A DNA stretch of 64,000 nt from Candidatus Sulfopaludibacter sp. SbA3 (GCA_945893365.1 CAMDED010000009.1:1-64000), one strand, 5' to 3'. Shown: positions 43,595 through 53,300, counted from the first letter of the stretch. Numbers and translations are program-made. The notes: generated by a model not told the origin, from the letters alone.

Positions 43595-44091
43595 GAGAAC
43601 AAGTATGGCAGACGTGTTCGCGCGGATACCGGTTACAGCGGCTGCCGGGCGAGGGTTACCAGGCGGAGCCTTTCGAGCGCTTATTGAAATCGGGCGGTTA
43701 GCCGGGACATCGACCACCCTGGCCGCGCCGTTTGTAGATTCCGCAACCTCACTGAGCCAACGCCATACCGGCTCTCCGCCGCTCTCAAATTGACGGCCGC
43801 GTTGAGGAGTACTGGGAGGCTCGTCCGTTATGCGCCTGGCGACGCCATTCTTGTGCGTCCTCGTACCGCCGCCCGGCAACTCTTTCTGAAGGCAAGACCG
43901 GCAATCGTGCGGTGTTTTGCGCCGGCGCCGGCACACATATCGGGTCATATCGGTCCGGTGCTCAAAGTGGCCGTGCGGTGGCGTAATCAAGCACCGCGGA
44001 GAGGTTTTTGTCTTCGCCGATGCACCGCTATCACCGGCGCGTAACTGGTACCATATAATACTGAGTCCGAGTTAATCGGCTTCGGCGTGTC
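43595..44091. other. Intergenic region between divergent secreted-protein genes
   Basis: No gene is supported. A perfect TATAAT at 44054-44059 lies 32 bases before the DUF3124 gene and is its likely -10. CATACT ending 7 bases before the minus-strand ATG at 43594 may serve the other gene. Confidence 0.45.
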
Positions 44092-44637
44092 ATGATGCGT
44101 CACAAACTGAGAATCGCGAACCTTTGCACGAGCGGCATCTTGCTCCTCGGATGTTCGCGAGAGGCTCCGGATCCGAAAATGCACGGAAGTGCATCCCTTC
44201 GCCTTAGACCAATCACCACCCCGCTGGCAGAGCCCGCGATTCGGCGAACCGTCTATGTGTCGATCTATTCGAGTATCTATTGGGGCATTGATGCCGGAGA
44301 GAAACCGGTGGAACTCGCGGCCACGGTTAGTATCCGCAATGTCAGTTCGCGATTCCCGTTAGTCTTGGAATCGGTGCGCTACTACGACTCGGCTGGCAAA
44401 CAAGTGCGTGAGTACGTCAGCACCCCGTCGGAGTTGGGATCGCTCGCAACGGTGGAGTTCGTAATTCAGAAACGAGATACGACGGGGGGACCGGGCGCAA
44501 ACTTTCTGGTGCGGTGGGCCGGGGCCCCCGATATGGACGAGCCGCTGATTGAAGCGGTCATGGTCGGCCAGACCGGAAACGCTGGAATCTCCTTTACAAG
44601 TGTTGGGCGAGTCGTGAAGGACGAACCAATACGATAG
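44092..44637 (+). CDS. DUF3124-domain lipoprotein
   Basis: The 181-residue protein has a lipoprotein signal (LCTSGILLLGC, with the lipobox Cys at about 21). A single domain follows, with YVSIYSSIYWG, ELAATVSIRN, VRYYDSAGKQVREY, LGSLATVEFVI and GPGANFLVRW. The last conserved pieces are IEAVMVGQTGNAGISFTSVGR. These are the features I know for DUF3124, whose function is unknown. It should sit on the periplasmic side of a membrane. It is monocistronic and faces a comM remnant. Confidence 0.85.
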   Translation: MMRHKLRIANLCTSGILLLGCSREAPDPKMHGSASLRLRPITTPLAEPAIRRTVYVSIYSSIYWGIDAGEKPVELAATVSIRNVSSRFPLVLESVRYYDSAGKQVREYVSTPSELGSLATVEFVIQKRDTTGGPGANFLVRWAGAPDMDEPLIEAVMVGQTGNAGISFTSVGRVVKDEPIR

Positions 44638-44864
44638 ACGCCTTTGCGAATCCGGACGATAGGAAACCTGAGCGGGACGCGGGCTAGCGCCTGTCGAACT
44701 CTTCGCCGGGCTCGCCACAAATACGCACCTAATTCTCTCCTGGCTTTGGGGCAAGCGGTAGTGCCGCAACAGTTGAGGTGTTAGCGGCTGTCGAACGTTT
44801 TCAGGGCGGTAGGCGGCCGAGGGCAGGCACGGAATAACCCGTGCTTCCGCAAGCAAGCAGCGGC

Positions 44865-45345
44865 TCAACTCCAATAATTCCGGTCGAGACTCCTGTACTG
44901 CACGGCTTCGGCGATATGCTTCGCGGCGATATTTCCCGCGCCTTCCAGATCCGCCGCCGTGCGCGCGACTTTCAGGATGCGGTCGTGCGCGCGCGCCGAT
45001 AGCCCCATCCGCCGCACCGCCATCTCGAGCGTCCGTTCCCCTGTGTCGTCGAGCCCGCACAGCTTCCGGATGAGCGCCGAAGGCATCCGCGCATTGTAGA
45101 ATCCCCGCCCCTGCTGCACCTGGCGGGCGCGCTCGACGCGTCCGCGAATATCCGCCGAGGACTCGCACGTCCCGTTCCCGCGCAGCTCTTTGTACGCCAC
45201 CGCCGGCACTTCCATGTGGATGTCGATCCTGTCAAGCAGCGGCCCGCTGATCTTCCCGAGGTACCGCTGAATGATCCCCGGCGTGCAGCGGCATTCGCGC
45301 GTCGTATCCCCGTAGAACCCGCACGGGCACCCGTGCAGATATCAA
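44865..45345 (-). pseudogene. comM: Truncated comM / Mg-chelatase-like ATPase (C-terminal third)
   Basis: The frame encodes only the end of a ComM/YifB protein. It begins with the Cys-rich insert GCPCGFYGDTTRECRCTP at about 45331, then GIIQRYLGKISGPLLDRIDI and HMEVPAVAYKELRG. It ends with the helical lid RMGLSARAHDRILKVARTAADLEG and YWS. The frame is blocked by TGA just upstream (about 45345), and the AAA+ core (Walker A and B) and the Lon-like N-terminal domain are missing. ComM normally has about 500 residues, so some 340 are gone. The break lies beside the kinase gene, which suggests a deletion or insertion at that point. Intact ComM is a branch-migration helicase in natural transformation. 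Confidence 0.85.
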
Positions 45346-45728
45346 CTGCAACGGAATATGAACCCGGAGTGCCGGGCGGCTTGAGACGAAGGCGCAGCCA
45401 GATTTCGCAGTCGTGACCGGACAGCGGGCGCGCTGGAGTACGGGACTCCTTGTGGGTGCTGGAACTGGGTCGAGTAGGCGCACGCGTTTCCGCGCGGCCA
45501 TTCCGCTGATCTCTGCCCATCCGCACCCACTCGATCCTTGCATCGCCTTATTCCGCAGCGGGAGACAGACGATGCAACGTCAGGACCGACTTGCTGAAAA
45601 GGCTTGGCCCGCACACGGCGAAAACTGTGGTACATTGTTTGATCGGCCCGTCAAGTGGTTGTCTACGGCTGTGAATTACGAGGAACGCAGAATCAAGACG
45701 ATTCGCGTCAGCCTCGACTGGTTTCAGA
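45346..45728. other. Junction region between comM remnant and kinase gene
   Basis: No gene is supported in these 383 bases. It contains the break point of comM and the upstream region of the kinase. I see no inverted-repeat ends or target-site duplication of an insertion sequence. Confidence 0.4.
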
Positions 45729-46892
45729 GTGCAAATCGGCTCCTATCTACTTAAGTCTCAGCTTGGCAAAGGCGCTATGGGCACTGTCCACCTCGCCCTA
45801 GACACGAAGTTGAACCGGCTCGTCGCGATAAAGCTTCTTTCCGGTTATCTGGCCGATGCGGTCGCTTGCCGCCGATTCCAGCGCGAAGCGCAGTTGGCGT
45901 CGTCACTCAACCATCCGCACATCGTCACGGTCCACGACGTAGGGGAATTCAAGGGCCGCCAATTCCTGGTAATGGAATATGTGGACGCCGGAACGCTCAA
46001 GGATTGGAGGCTGCACGAACAGCACGAGTGGCGCGACGTGCTTGAAATGCTGGTGGGCGTCGCCGATGGCTTGGCTGCGGCGCACGATGCCGGGATCCTG
46101 CATCGCGACATCAAGCCGACGAACATTCTAATCACCAGGAGCGGCTATGCGAAGCTCGCGGATTTCGGTTTAGCAAAGCTGGCCGCACAGCCCGCTTACG
46201 AGGACGGAACTACGCGCACGATGAGCGTCGAACTCACCCGCCCGGGCACGCTCGTCGGGACCATCGCGTACATGTCGCCGGAGCAGGCGTCCGGCCGAGC
46301 AATAGACGCGCGCACCGACATTTTCTCATTCGCTGTTATGCTTTACGAGATGCTCGCGGGCCGTCGGCCGTTCGAGGGCGCGACGGATTTGGAGATTCTA
46401 CAAAAGATCATCGGCGGTTCGCCTTTACCACTGGGCCTTGAAATCCCATCCTCGGTCCGCGCGATGGTGGAAAAGGCGCTGGTGAAGGACCCGGCCCAAC
46501 GCTATCAGTCGATGCGCCTCATGGTGGCGGAGATGCGCCGTCTAATGCGTCTCAGTACAGATGGAGTTGGTGACGCGGTGAAGAGATTTTTATTTTTCGT
46601 TGGAAAACACCAACAGGATGAACCAGCGGAGGCCCTGTGGCCCTTGTACGGCGTTTCAGATCGTGCATCAGCATTTTTTCAAAGAATTCAACTTGGTGTG
46701 ACTCTCACTCCGGAACTTGATAGCCTCCGTACAGAGCTAGGGCACGATGTGTTTAACTCGACGATGAGATATTTGCAGGAGCAACGCTTAGTTGAGCCGA
46801 AGGGTTTTCAGACAAGGACTGGATTGTCCTTGTTCCTGAAATTGACTGAAACCGGGCAGCGCGAATTCGATAAGATCACCGAGGCTCGTTAG
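45729..46892 (+). CDS. Serine/threonine protein kinase with a winged-helix-like C-terminal region
   Basis: The GTG start gives 387 residues. The kinase domain (about 1-270) is complete: LGKGAMGTV glycine loop, VAIK Lys35, HRD 125-127 with KPTN, DFG 145-147, and GTIAYMSPEQ activation segment. There is no transmembrane helix and none of the usual TPR, WD40 or PASTA tail. Residues about 275-387 form a separate region ending TPELDSLRTELGHDVFNSTM, RYLQEQRLVEP and LFLKLTETGQREFDKI. These look like a winged helix-turn-helix with a wing and C-terminal helix. DNA in the tail (near 46580-46640) is more AT-rich than the kinase part, which hints at a recent fusion. Targets are unknown. Confidence 0.88.
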   Translation: MQIGSYLLKSQLGKGAMGTVHLALDTKLNRLVAIKLLSGYLADAVACRRFQREAQLASSLNHPHIVTVHDVGEFKGRQFLVMEYVDAGTLKDWRLHEQHEWRDVLEMLVGVADGLAAAHDAGILHRDIKPTNILITRSGYAKLADFGLAKLAAQPAYEDGTTRTMSVELTRPGTLVGTIAYMSPEQASGRAIDARTDIFSFAVMLYEMLAGRRPFEGATDLEILQKIIGGSPLPLGLEIPSSVRAMVEKALVKDPAQRYQSMRLMVAEMRRLMRLSTDGVGDAVKRFLFFVGKHQQDEPAEALWPLYGVSDRASAFFQRIQLGVTLTPELDSLRTELGHDVFNSTMRYLQEQRLVEPKGFQTRTGLSLFLKLTETGQREFDKITEAR

Positions 46893-47833
46893 CTGATTAA
46901 CGCCCAGCGAACGGGTTGAGGGTGGCGCGGTTGGGAACGTGAAGCCCGACGATGCGTTATCGGACAGCAACAGATCCGGCTTGCGCCTCGCTGGTGTGAG
47001 GTCGACACGTATTTTAAAATGGGCAAGTTTTTGGGACTGCGCAGGACGCCCGCGGCAGCAGGCTTCCGAAAATCTCCGTGCTGGAAACACCCGCACGAGC
47101 GACCATGTAGGATTAATGACACCGACCCTATGCCGTTTAGCGAAAGGCTTGATGGTCGCGGAGGCGAAGTATGGTTCGGAAACTGGATGCGCATGAATCT
47201 GCGATGGGTCCTACCTTAGCGCCGTGTTCGCGATAGGGGGCTTCGAAGACGCACGGAGTTCTCCGACCCCTTCCGGTTTATGCTGATCGTCGCTTCGGGT
47301 GGATGAACAACCGCCAACTGGCCGTTGACGGCCTTCACGTCGAGAACCGAGTGTTACGCGAGCAAGCGGCGACCGCGCATCAATGACAAATCAGCGCCGC
47401 CGATTAGCCGTCAGTGCCAAAAGCTTGAGACGGAAGATTCTGGCCGAGGTGGCCACGATAGTCACGCACGAGACCTTGCAGTGAAGACTCGCTTACCAGA
47501 TCTCGTCATGAACCGTCGAGCGGAGTCGCTACTCCGGGCGAGCCCAAAGAAACGGCTTTTGGTAAAGTTGGCGAGGGATAAGCTTGGCAGGGCAAGTCGG
47601 ACGTCGAAACAGAACGGAGAGAGCCGAGAGTCCTCAAATGGCCGCCAGTTGCGCACCTCACACGGGGCCACGCTGTCAATCAAACCGCAAGATTAGCAGC
47701 GAGAGAATTTGCGGCTCCGCCTTTCTGACGGAACAGTGGTACTGCATCGGCCGCAAATGGTTCAATAGGGCGGGAGAGTGGAATCTCTCTGGCACGGGCA
47801 AATATCTCCATGTAATGCCACGCAGGAAACAGT
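46893..47833. other. Long gap without a supported gene
   Basis: In these 941 bases the open frames (for example 47325-47696, 123 codons, basic and low in hydrophobics) do not look like real proteins, and no decayed family could be recognised. It may be former coding DNA or long spacer between accessory genes. Confidence 0.4.
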
Positions 47834-47839
47834 TAGAAT
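47834..47839 (+). promoter_or_regulatory. -10-like hexamer for the FG-GAP gene
   Basis: TAGAAT ends 9 bases before the ATG at 47849, again with no separate ribosome binding site. Confidence 0.45.
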
Positions 47840-47848
47840 ATCTAGGTC

Positions 47849-50800
47849 ATGATGAGCGTCAGCCAGTTGCTCACATCAGCGATCCTCGTCCTCCTGGGTC
47901 CGCTTCAGGTTCTTGCGGCTGCGCCCTCCTCCGTCTCGCTCGCGTGTTCGCCGAATCCAGCGCGATTCGGGCAACAGGTGACTCTGACGGCGATCATCTC
48001 GCCTGGCACCGCTACCGGAAGAGTCACGTTTTACGATGGCGTGACGGTGCTGGGGATGGGCTCTATCATCAACGAGACGGCTAGTTTGAAGACCAACGCC
48101 ATTACAACCGGCACGCGTTCGCTGCGCGCTTTCTACGGCGGCGACTCGGCTTACGCGCCATCTGGTTCCGTACTGGTGCCGTTAACCGTGACGCCATCGC
48201 CCGCTAACGGCTTTCTTCCTCCGCTCAGCTACCGCACACGGGATAGCGCCACCGGGTCGGTGACCGTGGATGATTTCAATGGGGATGGAAAGCCGGACTT
48301 GGCAGCGACAGGCGTCGGTTCCGTCTGGATTCGGCTAGGGAACGGCGACGGGACCTTCGGGGCTCTCAGTTCCTACAGCGCAGAGTCTTTCCCACATTTC
48401 GTGTTGACCGGGGACTTCAACGGGGATGGGAAGAGGGATCTCGCGATTTCGGGACAAGTAGGAGGACAGAGTACCGTGGCCATCGGACTCGGCAACGGCG
48501 ATGCGACGTTTTCTCCAGCAGTGATCTATCCTACTCCGGATTCCGGCTTGAACGCGACGACCGGTGATTTCAACGGAGACGGTCTTACTGACATCGACAC
48601 CGGTTCCGGGGTCCTCCTTGGCAACGGCGATGGCACTTTCAAGCCTTTCATAAGCCACGGTTTGGGAAACTTCGCATTCTTCGTTGTTGCAGGCGATTTC
48701 GACGCCGATGGCAAGACCGATTTGGCAGGCGACACGTCCCCAGAGCGTTCAGTTTTCGTCTTGCCTGGCAAAGGCGACGGAACATTCGGTGCCACAGTGA
48801 GAGGGGCTGTTTTGGCTGACGCCTGGAGCATCGCAACCGGGGACTTCAACGGCGACGGGAGGAGCGACCTCGTAATCGCCGATCACCAGAACAAGGCGGT
48901 CCGAGTCCTTCTCGGCAACGGCAATCGTACGTTCCGGCCTGCCGTCACGTACGCAACGGGATCCAGTCCCTACGACTTGGCCGTCATCGATTTCGACGGT
49001 GACGGAAACCCCGACATAATGACCGCGAATTTGGACGACGACACCGTTAGCGTGCTGCGGGGTAATGGTGATGGCACGTTCCAACCGGCCGCCGCGTTTT
49101 CAGCCGGCACGCATCCGCAGTACATGGCGACTGGCGACTTCAATGGCGACGGGCGGATCGACCTCGTTCTGGTAAGCAACGGAGTACCGACTGTCACCAT
49201 TCTGCTCGGTTCGCGGACGGCTACCGTTACAACTCCTGCGATCGACCTGGGCGGCATTATCAGCGCAACCGGTAATACTCAGTTAAAGTCCGCATCCCCA
49301 GGGTCTCTCATTTCTATCTACGGTGTACGACTGGCCGCCTTGTCGCAGGCGGCGACCGCGAGTGCGACTGGCCGTCTCCCACTATCCCTCGCTGGCACAT
49401 CGGTCACGATCGGAACTACGAGCGCACCACTGCTATACGTCAGCGCCAGCCAAGTCAATGCTCTTGTGCCATTCGATCTGGTATCCGGTATCTACCCTGT
49501 GACTGTCACCACCGCTGCGGGGGGCCCAAGCGCACCCCAAAATCTGAAGGTGACGGCCACGGCGCCCGAAGTGTTCGGTGGTGCCGTCGTCAAGTTGCCT
49601 GACTATTCAGTCGTTAGCAGCGCCAACCCGTTTCGGCAGGGAGACGTACTGGTGATTTACTGCACGGGTCTTGGCGCCGTTTCACCGGCTGTGGCGACCG
49701 GTCAATTGGCCCCGGCGAGTCCCCTGTCGAGCACGGTGTCATTGCCATCTGTCACGATCGGAGGCCGAGCCGTTCAAGTGGCAAATGCGGTTCTGAGTCC
49801 GGGATTCGTCGGGTTGTATCAGATCGGGATTATCATTCCGTCGGGGATTCCCAGTAATGCGCAGTCGCTGGTCGTGAGCATCGGAGGAATATCGTCTCCT
49901 TCCTTCACGGTCTATTCAGGTCCGGCAGCGAGTCCGGCCTGCGCTGACGTCTCGGGGTTGTGGAATGTGAAAGAAACAGTCAACATAACCTGGCGCATTA
50001 CTGTCATGGGACAGACTCAGGTGGATACCGAAACTGGCAGCGGGAGTGGAACTGTGACGGTCGTTCAGAACGGCTGTTCGATCAACTACGATCCGGTCGC
50101 GACTTCTGGCCTCATCCCTGAGCAACTCACAGCTGCTCAAATCGCTTCTCTTCAGCGCACGGGGACGGTATCAGGGAACACGGTGATCGTCAAGGGGCTG
50201 CTTGCGCTTATCGACTTCGTTGCCGCCAACACGTCGGGCGTCACCGTCAGTACGAACACAGCTAGCGGGACGGGGCAGTTTTCTGGTTCCGTGATCCAGT
50301 TTCAGTGGACCGGGAAGCTCGCGTTCTCCGGCAATTTCGCCGGTGTTGGTTTCGCTTCGGTTACGGGTGATGCGACGTCGACGGCGACGTTCAGACGACC
50401 TATCACTACCGTTGACAATCTTGAGGTGACGTTGCCAGCGACCCCGAATGCGGTAAGTGGCGCCGCGCCGACCGTTGTTCCCGCCATTTCCAACAACAGC
50501 TCATCGGCTTTTGCGAGTGATACCTCAAGCGATCTTGTAACCGTGCTAAAGGATTCCGGTGCAGTCACAGTGACCGCCAAGAATGTGCAACCACAAGCGA
50601 ATACCAACCAGATTCAATGGCGTCTGGATCGCGATCCGACGGACACGATTGATACAGCAATGCCCGCTCTCGGCGACTCCACAGGCCCGCAAACAACGTT
50701 TAAACCGAGTGCGGCTGGAAACTTCAGGCTAATTGCCTACGTCGATGTCAACGGAAACGGCACGTTTGATGAAGGCGAACAGTTGCGGGTTCTGCGGATG

Positions 50801-51538
50801 GCAATTGTCAAGGCCACATTGCAACCTAACTCCTCATTCTTTCTGCAGAATACCGTGACCGGGATTGGGCTGACGAAAGTGACAACTTTAGACTCCAGCC
50901 GGGTACCCATGAAGCTGCAAGCAGCGTACCTTCTCGAGGGAGGTGGACCCGGACGAGACATTGGCACCCGAGCCATCACGATTGGTGACATCGGTAATCT
51001 GGTCAGTGACACTTTCGCGATCAACTATCCGGTGCCATCTGGGGGCGCGCCGCCACCGGGCAACGTGGCCGGTACAGAGGTGGAACAGCCGGGGGGGCCG
51101 ATGCCTATGGTTGATACTCTCAATGTACAGAAGGATGCAGAACCCAACGGCGGCACAACGGCGTTTCGAGCCAACTCGAACATGAGCGAACTGCCCGCCC
51201 CGAGCGGCGGACGGCTGGTGCAACTGAGCAGCTTCGACGCGCCTGAATTCAGTTGGGACAGTAATCACCCGACAACAACCAACTCTTGGGGTTCAACTGC
51301 GGGCGCAAATTCGTTCCGCGAGCTAGTCGTAGCTTTCTCAAATAGTTTTAGACGCACATATCTGCTCTTGCATCAGGCTGCATGGACCGTCAACGTGGTC
51401 GGCGTTAACAAAGGAAGCGTGTGGGTTGACGCTGGCTCGAGCGTGACCGGCGATACAGCGTTTCAAGCCCCGACAGCACCAGTTCAAGCGGTGGGGTTGT
51501 CCTTCGTCAGACAGGTTGGTTTAAGTCATACGCCATAG
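47849..51538 (+). CDS. Large secreted protein: Ig-like domain, FG-GAP/VCBS repeats, TIGR03437-type domain
   Basis: The 1229-residue protein has a signal peptide (to about residue 25). An Ig-like domain (about 28-112) includes RVTFYDGVTVLG and YGGDSAYAPS. At least six FG-GAP/VCBS units (about 125-455), each with a Ca-binding core such as DFNGDGKPDLA or DFNGDGRSDLV, would form a beta-propeller. Residues about 470-690 match the TIGR03437 Acidobacteria-type domain (GSLISIYGVRLA, SASQVNALVPFDL, GDVLVIYCTGLGAVSP). The C-terminal 500 residues are beta-rich and unassigned, with a DVNGNGTFDEGEQL calcium loop. It is likely cell-surface or extracellular, in binding or adhesion. The next gene follows after 11 bases. 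Confidence 0.88.
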   Translation: MMSVSQLLTSAILVLLGPLQVLAAAPSSVSLACSPNPARFGQQVTLTAIISPGTATGRVTFYDGVTVLGMGSIINETASLKTNAITTGTRSLRAFYGGDSAYAPSGSVLVPLTVTPSPANGFLPPLSYRTRDSATGSVTVDDFNGDGKPDLAATGVGSVWIRLGNGDGTFGALSSYSAESFPHFVLTGDFNGDGKRDLAISGQVGGQSTVAIGLGNGDATFSPAVIYPTPDSGLNATTGDFNGDGLTDIDTGSGVLLGNGDGTFKPFISHGLGNFAFFVVAGDFDADGKTDLAGDTSPERSVFVLPGKGDGTFGATVRGAVLADAWSIATGDFNGDGRSDLVIADHQNKAVRVLLGNGNRTFRPAVTYATGSSPYDLAVIDFDGDGNPDIMTANLDDDTVSVLRGNGDGTFQPAAAFSAGTHPQYMATGDFNGDGRIDLVLVSNGVPTVTILLGSRTATVTTPAIDLGGIISATGNTQLKSASPGSLISIYGVRLAALSQAATASATGRLPLSLAGTSVTIGTTSAPLLYVSASQVNALVPFDLVSGIYPVTVTTAAGGPSAPQNLKVTATAPEVFGGAVVKLPDYSVVSSANPFRQGDVLVIYCTGLGAVSPAVATGQLAPASPLSSTVSLPSVTIGGRAVQVANAVLSPGFVGLYQIGIIIPSGIPSNAQSLVVSIGGISSPSFTVYSGPAASPACADVSGLWNVKETVNITWRITVMGQTQVDTETGSGSGTVTVVQNGCSINYDPVATSGLIPEQLTAAQIASLQRTGTVSGNTVIVKGLLALIDFVAANTSGVTVSTNTASGTGQFSGSVIQFQWTGKLAFSGNFAGVGFASVTGDATSTATFRRPITTVDNLEVTLPATPNAVSGAAPTVVPAISNNSSSAFASDTSSDLVTVLKDSGAVTVTAKNVQPQANTNQIQWRLDRDPTDTIDTAMPALGDSTGPQTTFKPSAAGNFRLIAYVDVNGNGTFDEGEQLRVLRMAIVKATLQPNSSFFLQNTVTGIGLTKVTTLDSSRVPMKLQAAYLLEGGGPGRDIGTRAITIGDIGNLVSDTFAINYPVPSGGAPPPGNVAGTEVEQPGGPMPMVDTLNVQKDAEPNGGTTAFRANSNMSELPAPSGGRLVQLSSFDAPEFSWDSNHPTTTNSWGSTAGANSFRELVVAFSNSFRRTYLLLHQAAWTVNVVGVNKGSVWVDAGSSVTGDTAFQAPTAPVQAVGLSFVRQVGLSHTP

Positions 51539-51549
51539 GAGATTGCGCT

Positions 51550-52479
51550 ATGAAGTTTCTCTTGAGTCTGATTTTTATCGCCGGTAGTGTTCACATGTTT
51601 TATCTTGTGGCCCAGGTTCGCAGCCACCTGGACGAAGATTACGGTGTTGGCTTGGCGGTAGGGCGATGCCTAGTAGCGAAGTGTAAGGTCTTTCGCGGAT
51701 TTCTGGCGACAGATTCTCCAAAATCTGGGACACCTGTGACGGTAAAAGTGCAGGAGGAACTGTTCGGGATGTCCCACCAGACGGCGATAGTGAGCGTGCC
51801 ATACTCAACCGAAATCTTGCCAAAAGCCCCGTCGGAAAGCCCTGGGTATGTGTGGGAGAAAGTCAGACTTTCAAAAAACGCCCCTCTCACTATCGTCCTT
51901 GCAACGGAACGTGTTGGACACGTCGAGCCGGGTGCAGCGGTTTTTGTGACCTCGGACGAACGGACCGCCGAAGAGATCCGTTCACTCACGGACGTCGCGA
52001 AGCGACTCGCCGTCTCACCGGACAGCATCTCCGAAGTCGTAGCATCACTTGCCAGCATCATCAATCCCACCTTAGCTGGTTACGTGCACATGTATCTCGT
52101 CCACTTTGAAACCAGAAGAAATCCGGATCGGGGTTCGGCGCTGCTCGTCGAGTTGGTAGGAAGCCCGAGTATACCCTCAGGGTCTTGGGAGTCAGTCGCT
52201 GTGGACGCACAAGCAAACTATTATCGGTCGTCTTTGGCGGGCCGGGCGACAGTCGTTGGCCGCTTTGCTGAAATAGCCCAGAATTCAGATGTCCGGGCTG
52301 CAAGTGCAGCTTTACGCGGGCTGGAAAGAATTGCCAACGATGACCAGTCTGTTCGGAGTCTGCTGCCTCCTGCGGCGTTGAGCGGGCTTGGCGACTCGTA
52401 TCGAGCCCTAGTAACGAAGGGAAGCATTCAAAGAATTCGAACGCTGGAGTCAGAGTTTGGGATCGCATATCGGCCTTAG
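51550..52479 (+). CDS. Secreted or membrane-anchored protein of unknown function
   Basis: The 309-residue product begins MKFLLSLIFIAGSVHMFYLV, a signal peptide or anchor. TAGGAG is 9 bases before the ATG, and the gene starts 11 bases after the FG-GAP gene, so the two are probably co-expressed. The first half (about 25-150) is beta-rich with Cys39 and Cys45, and resembles domains that bind in the envelope (GTPVTVKVQEELFG). The second half (about 150-309) is helical, with AASAALRGLERIA recalling a HEAT-like repeat. I do not recognise a family. Confidence 0.65.
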   Translation: MKFLLSLIFIAGSVHMFYLVAQVRSHLDEDYGVGLAVGRCLVAKCKVFRGFLATDSPKSGTPVTVKVQEELFGMSHQTAIVSVPYSTEILPKAPSESPGYVWEKVRLSKNAPLTIVLATERVGHVEPGAAVFVTSDERTAEEIRSLTDVAKRLAVSPDSISEVVASLASIINPTLAGYVHMYLVHFETRRNPDRGSALLVELVGSPSIPSGSWESVAVDAQANYYRSSLAGRATVVGRFAEIAQNSDVRAASAALRGLERIANDDQSVRSLLPPAALSGLGDSYRALVTKGSIQRIRTLESEFGIAYRP

Positions 52480-52775
52480 AGAGCGGTAGGCGACGAACGA
52501 TAGACCAAATGCCCTGACGTGTGAAGTTGTCCGTCTTGGGCCAACATTGTCTCTTCAGTGTTGAACCGGCGTCGATAATCTTCCGGAGAGCCCGGAGAAA
52601 CGGCCGTCGGCAGAGCTGGAAAAAGGGTAGACTTGGCGGGGCACGTCGACTTCCAGGAACCGGAAGGGTCACGACTCCTACCAGGCGGCGTTTCAGCGGC
52701 TGGTGAGGGATCTCAAGGCCGAAGAGGAAAACGGGAGGGGTTACCTCCGACTTCCGCTCAGTACGAACCGCAGAA

Positions 52776-53300
52776 TCAAAGCGAGTCGCCGCAACTCGGC
52801 CTCACCGAACAACCGCGGCACTTTTGCGGAATCCGATGGCTTCTTTCGACGGGGACGCCGCCCTTCGCAGCCCGAATGGAGAGAATGATCCCAAGAACCC
52901 ATTCGCGTTTCTTCTGAGTGAAGGGAACCCGTACCTCGCGGTCCCGATAGCGCAGGATGCCCTCTGGAACCGGCCTTCCCATGCTGTCTTCCACCAGCAG
53001 GCAATAGCCCATCAGCTGCGCGACGTGATTGTCGAACGGGCCGCGTGCCGGGCAACGTGAGCTCTTGAGCTCCACCGGCACAAGGCCTTGATCCGTCTCG
53101 ACGAGGTAGTCCGGCCTTCCTACAATACCGTGTCGATAGGATACCAGCCTGGGGACCATCGCTCCCGCATCTATGGTGTCCTGATAGATGATTTCTCCGT
53201 CCGGGAGCCCTGCCTGCCGGGATGCCCGCGCCGCAAACAGGTGCGCGAGCGATGCGGCTGCCAGGAGCAGTCCAACCGCGATCACCAGCACCCAGATCAT
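52776..53300 (-). CDS. Cas4-like nuclease, C-terminal half (catalytic PD-(D/E)XK core) with N-terminal membrane helix
   Basis: The 174-residue product starts with a membrane helix (WVLVIAVGLLLAAASLAHLF, 3-22). The catalytic part of a Cas4/Dna2-type RecB nuclease follows: GRPDYLV with Asp64, PVELKS with Glu77 and Lys79, and QLMGYCLLVE (Gln95, Tyr99). The C-terminal Fe-S type cysteines are Cys161, Cys164 and Cys170 (CRGCSVRPSC). The N-terminal Cys and the His region of Cas4 are absent here and lie in the preceding gene. The ATG overlaps that gene's stop as ATGA with AGGAG just before it, so the halves are coupled. No cas1, cas2 or CRISPR array is in the window. A longer frame from 53423 lacks family features. 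Confidence 0.8.
   Translation of the reverse strand: MIWVLVIAVGLLLAAASLAHLFAARASRQAGLPDGEIIYQDTIDAGAMVPRLVSYRHGIVGRPDYLVETDQGLVPVELKSSRCPARGPFDNHVAQLMGYCLLVEDSMGRPVPEGILRYRDREVRVPFTQKKREWVLGIILSIRAAKGGVPVERSHRIPQKCRGCSVRPSCGDSL

Noticed and set aside
47325-47696. 123-codon plus-strand frame in the kinase-FG-GAP gap
   Set aside because: It is basic, poor in hydrophobic residues and lacks a ribosome binding site; treated as chance.
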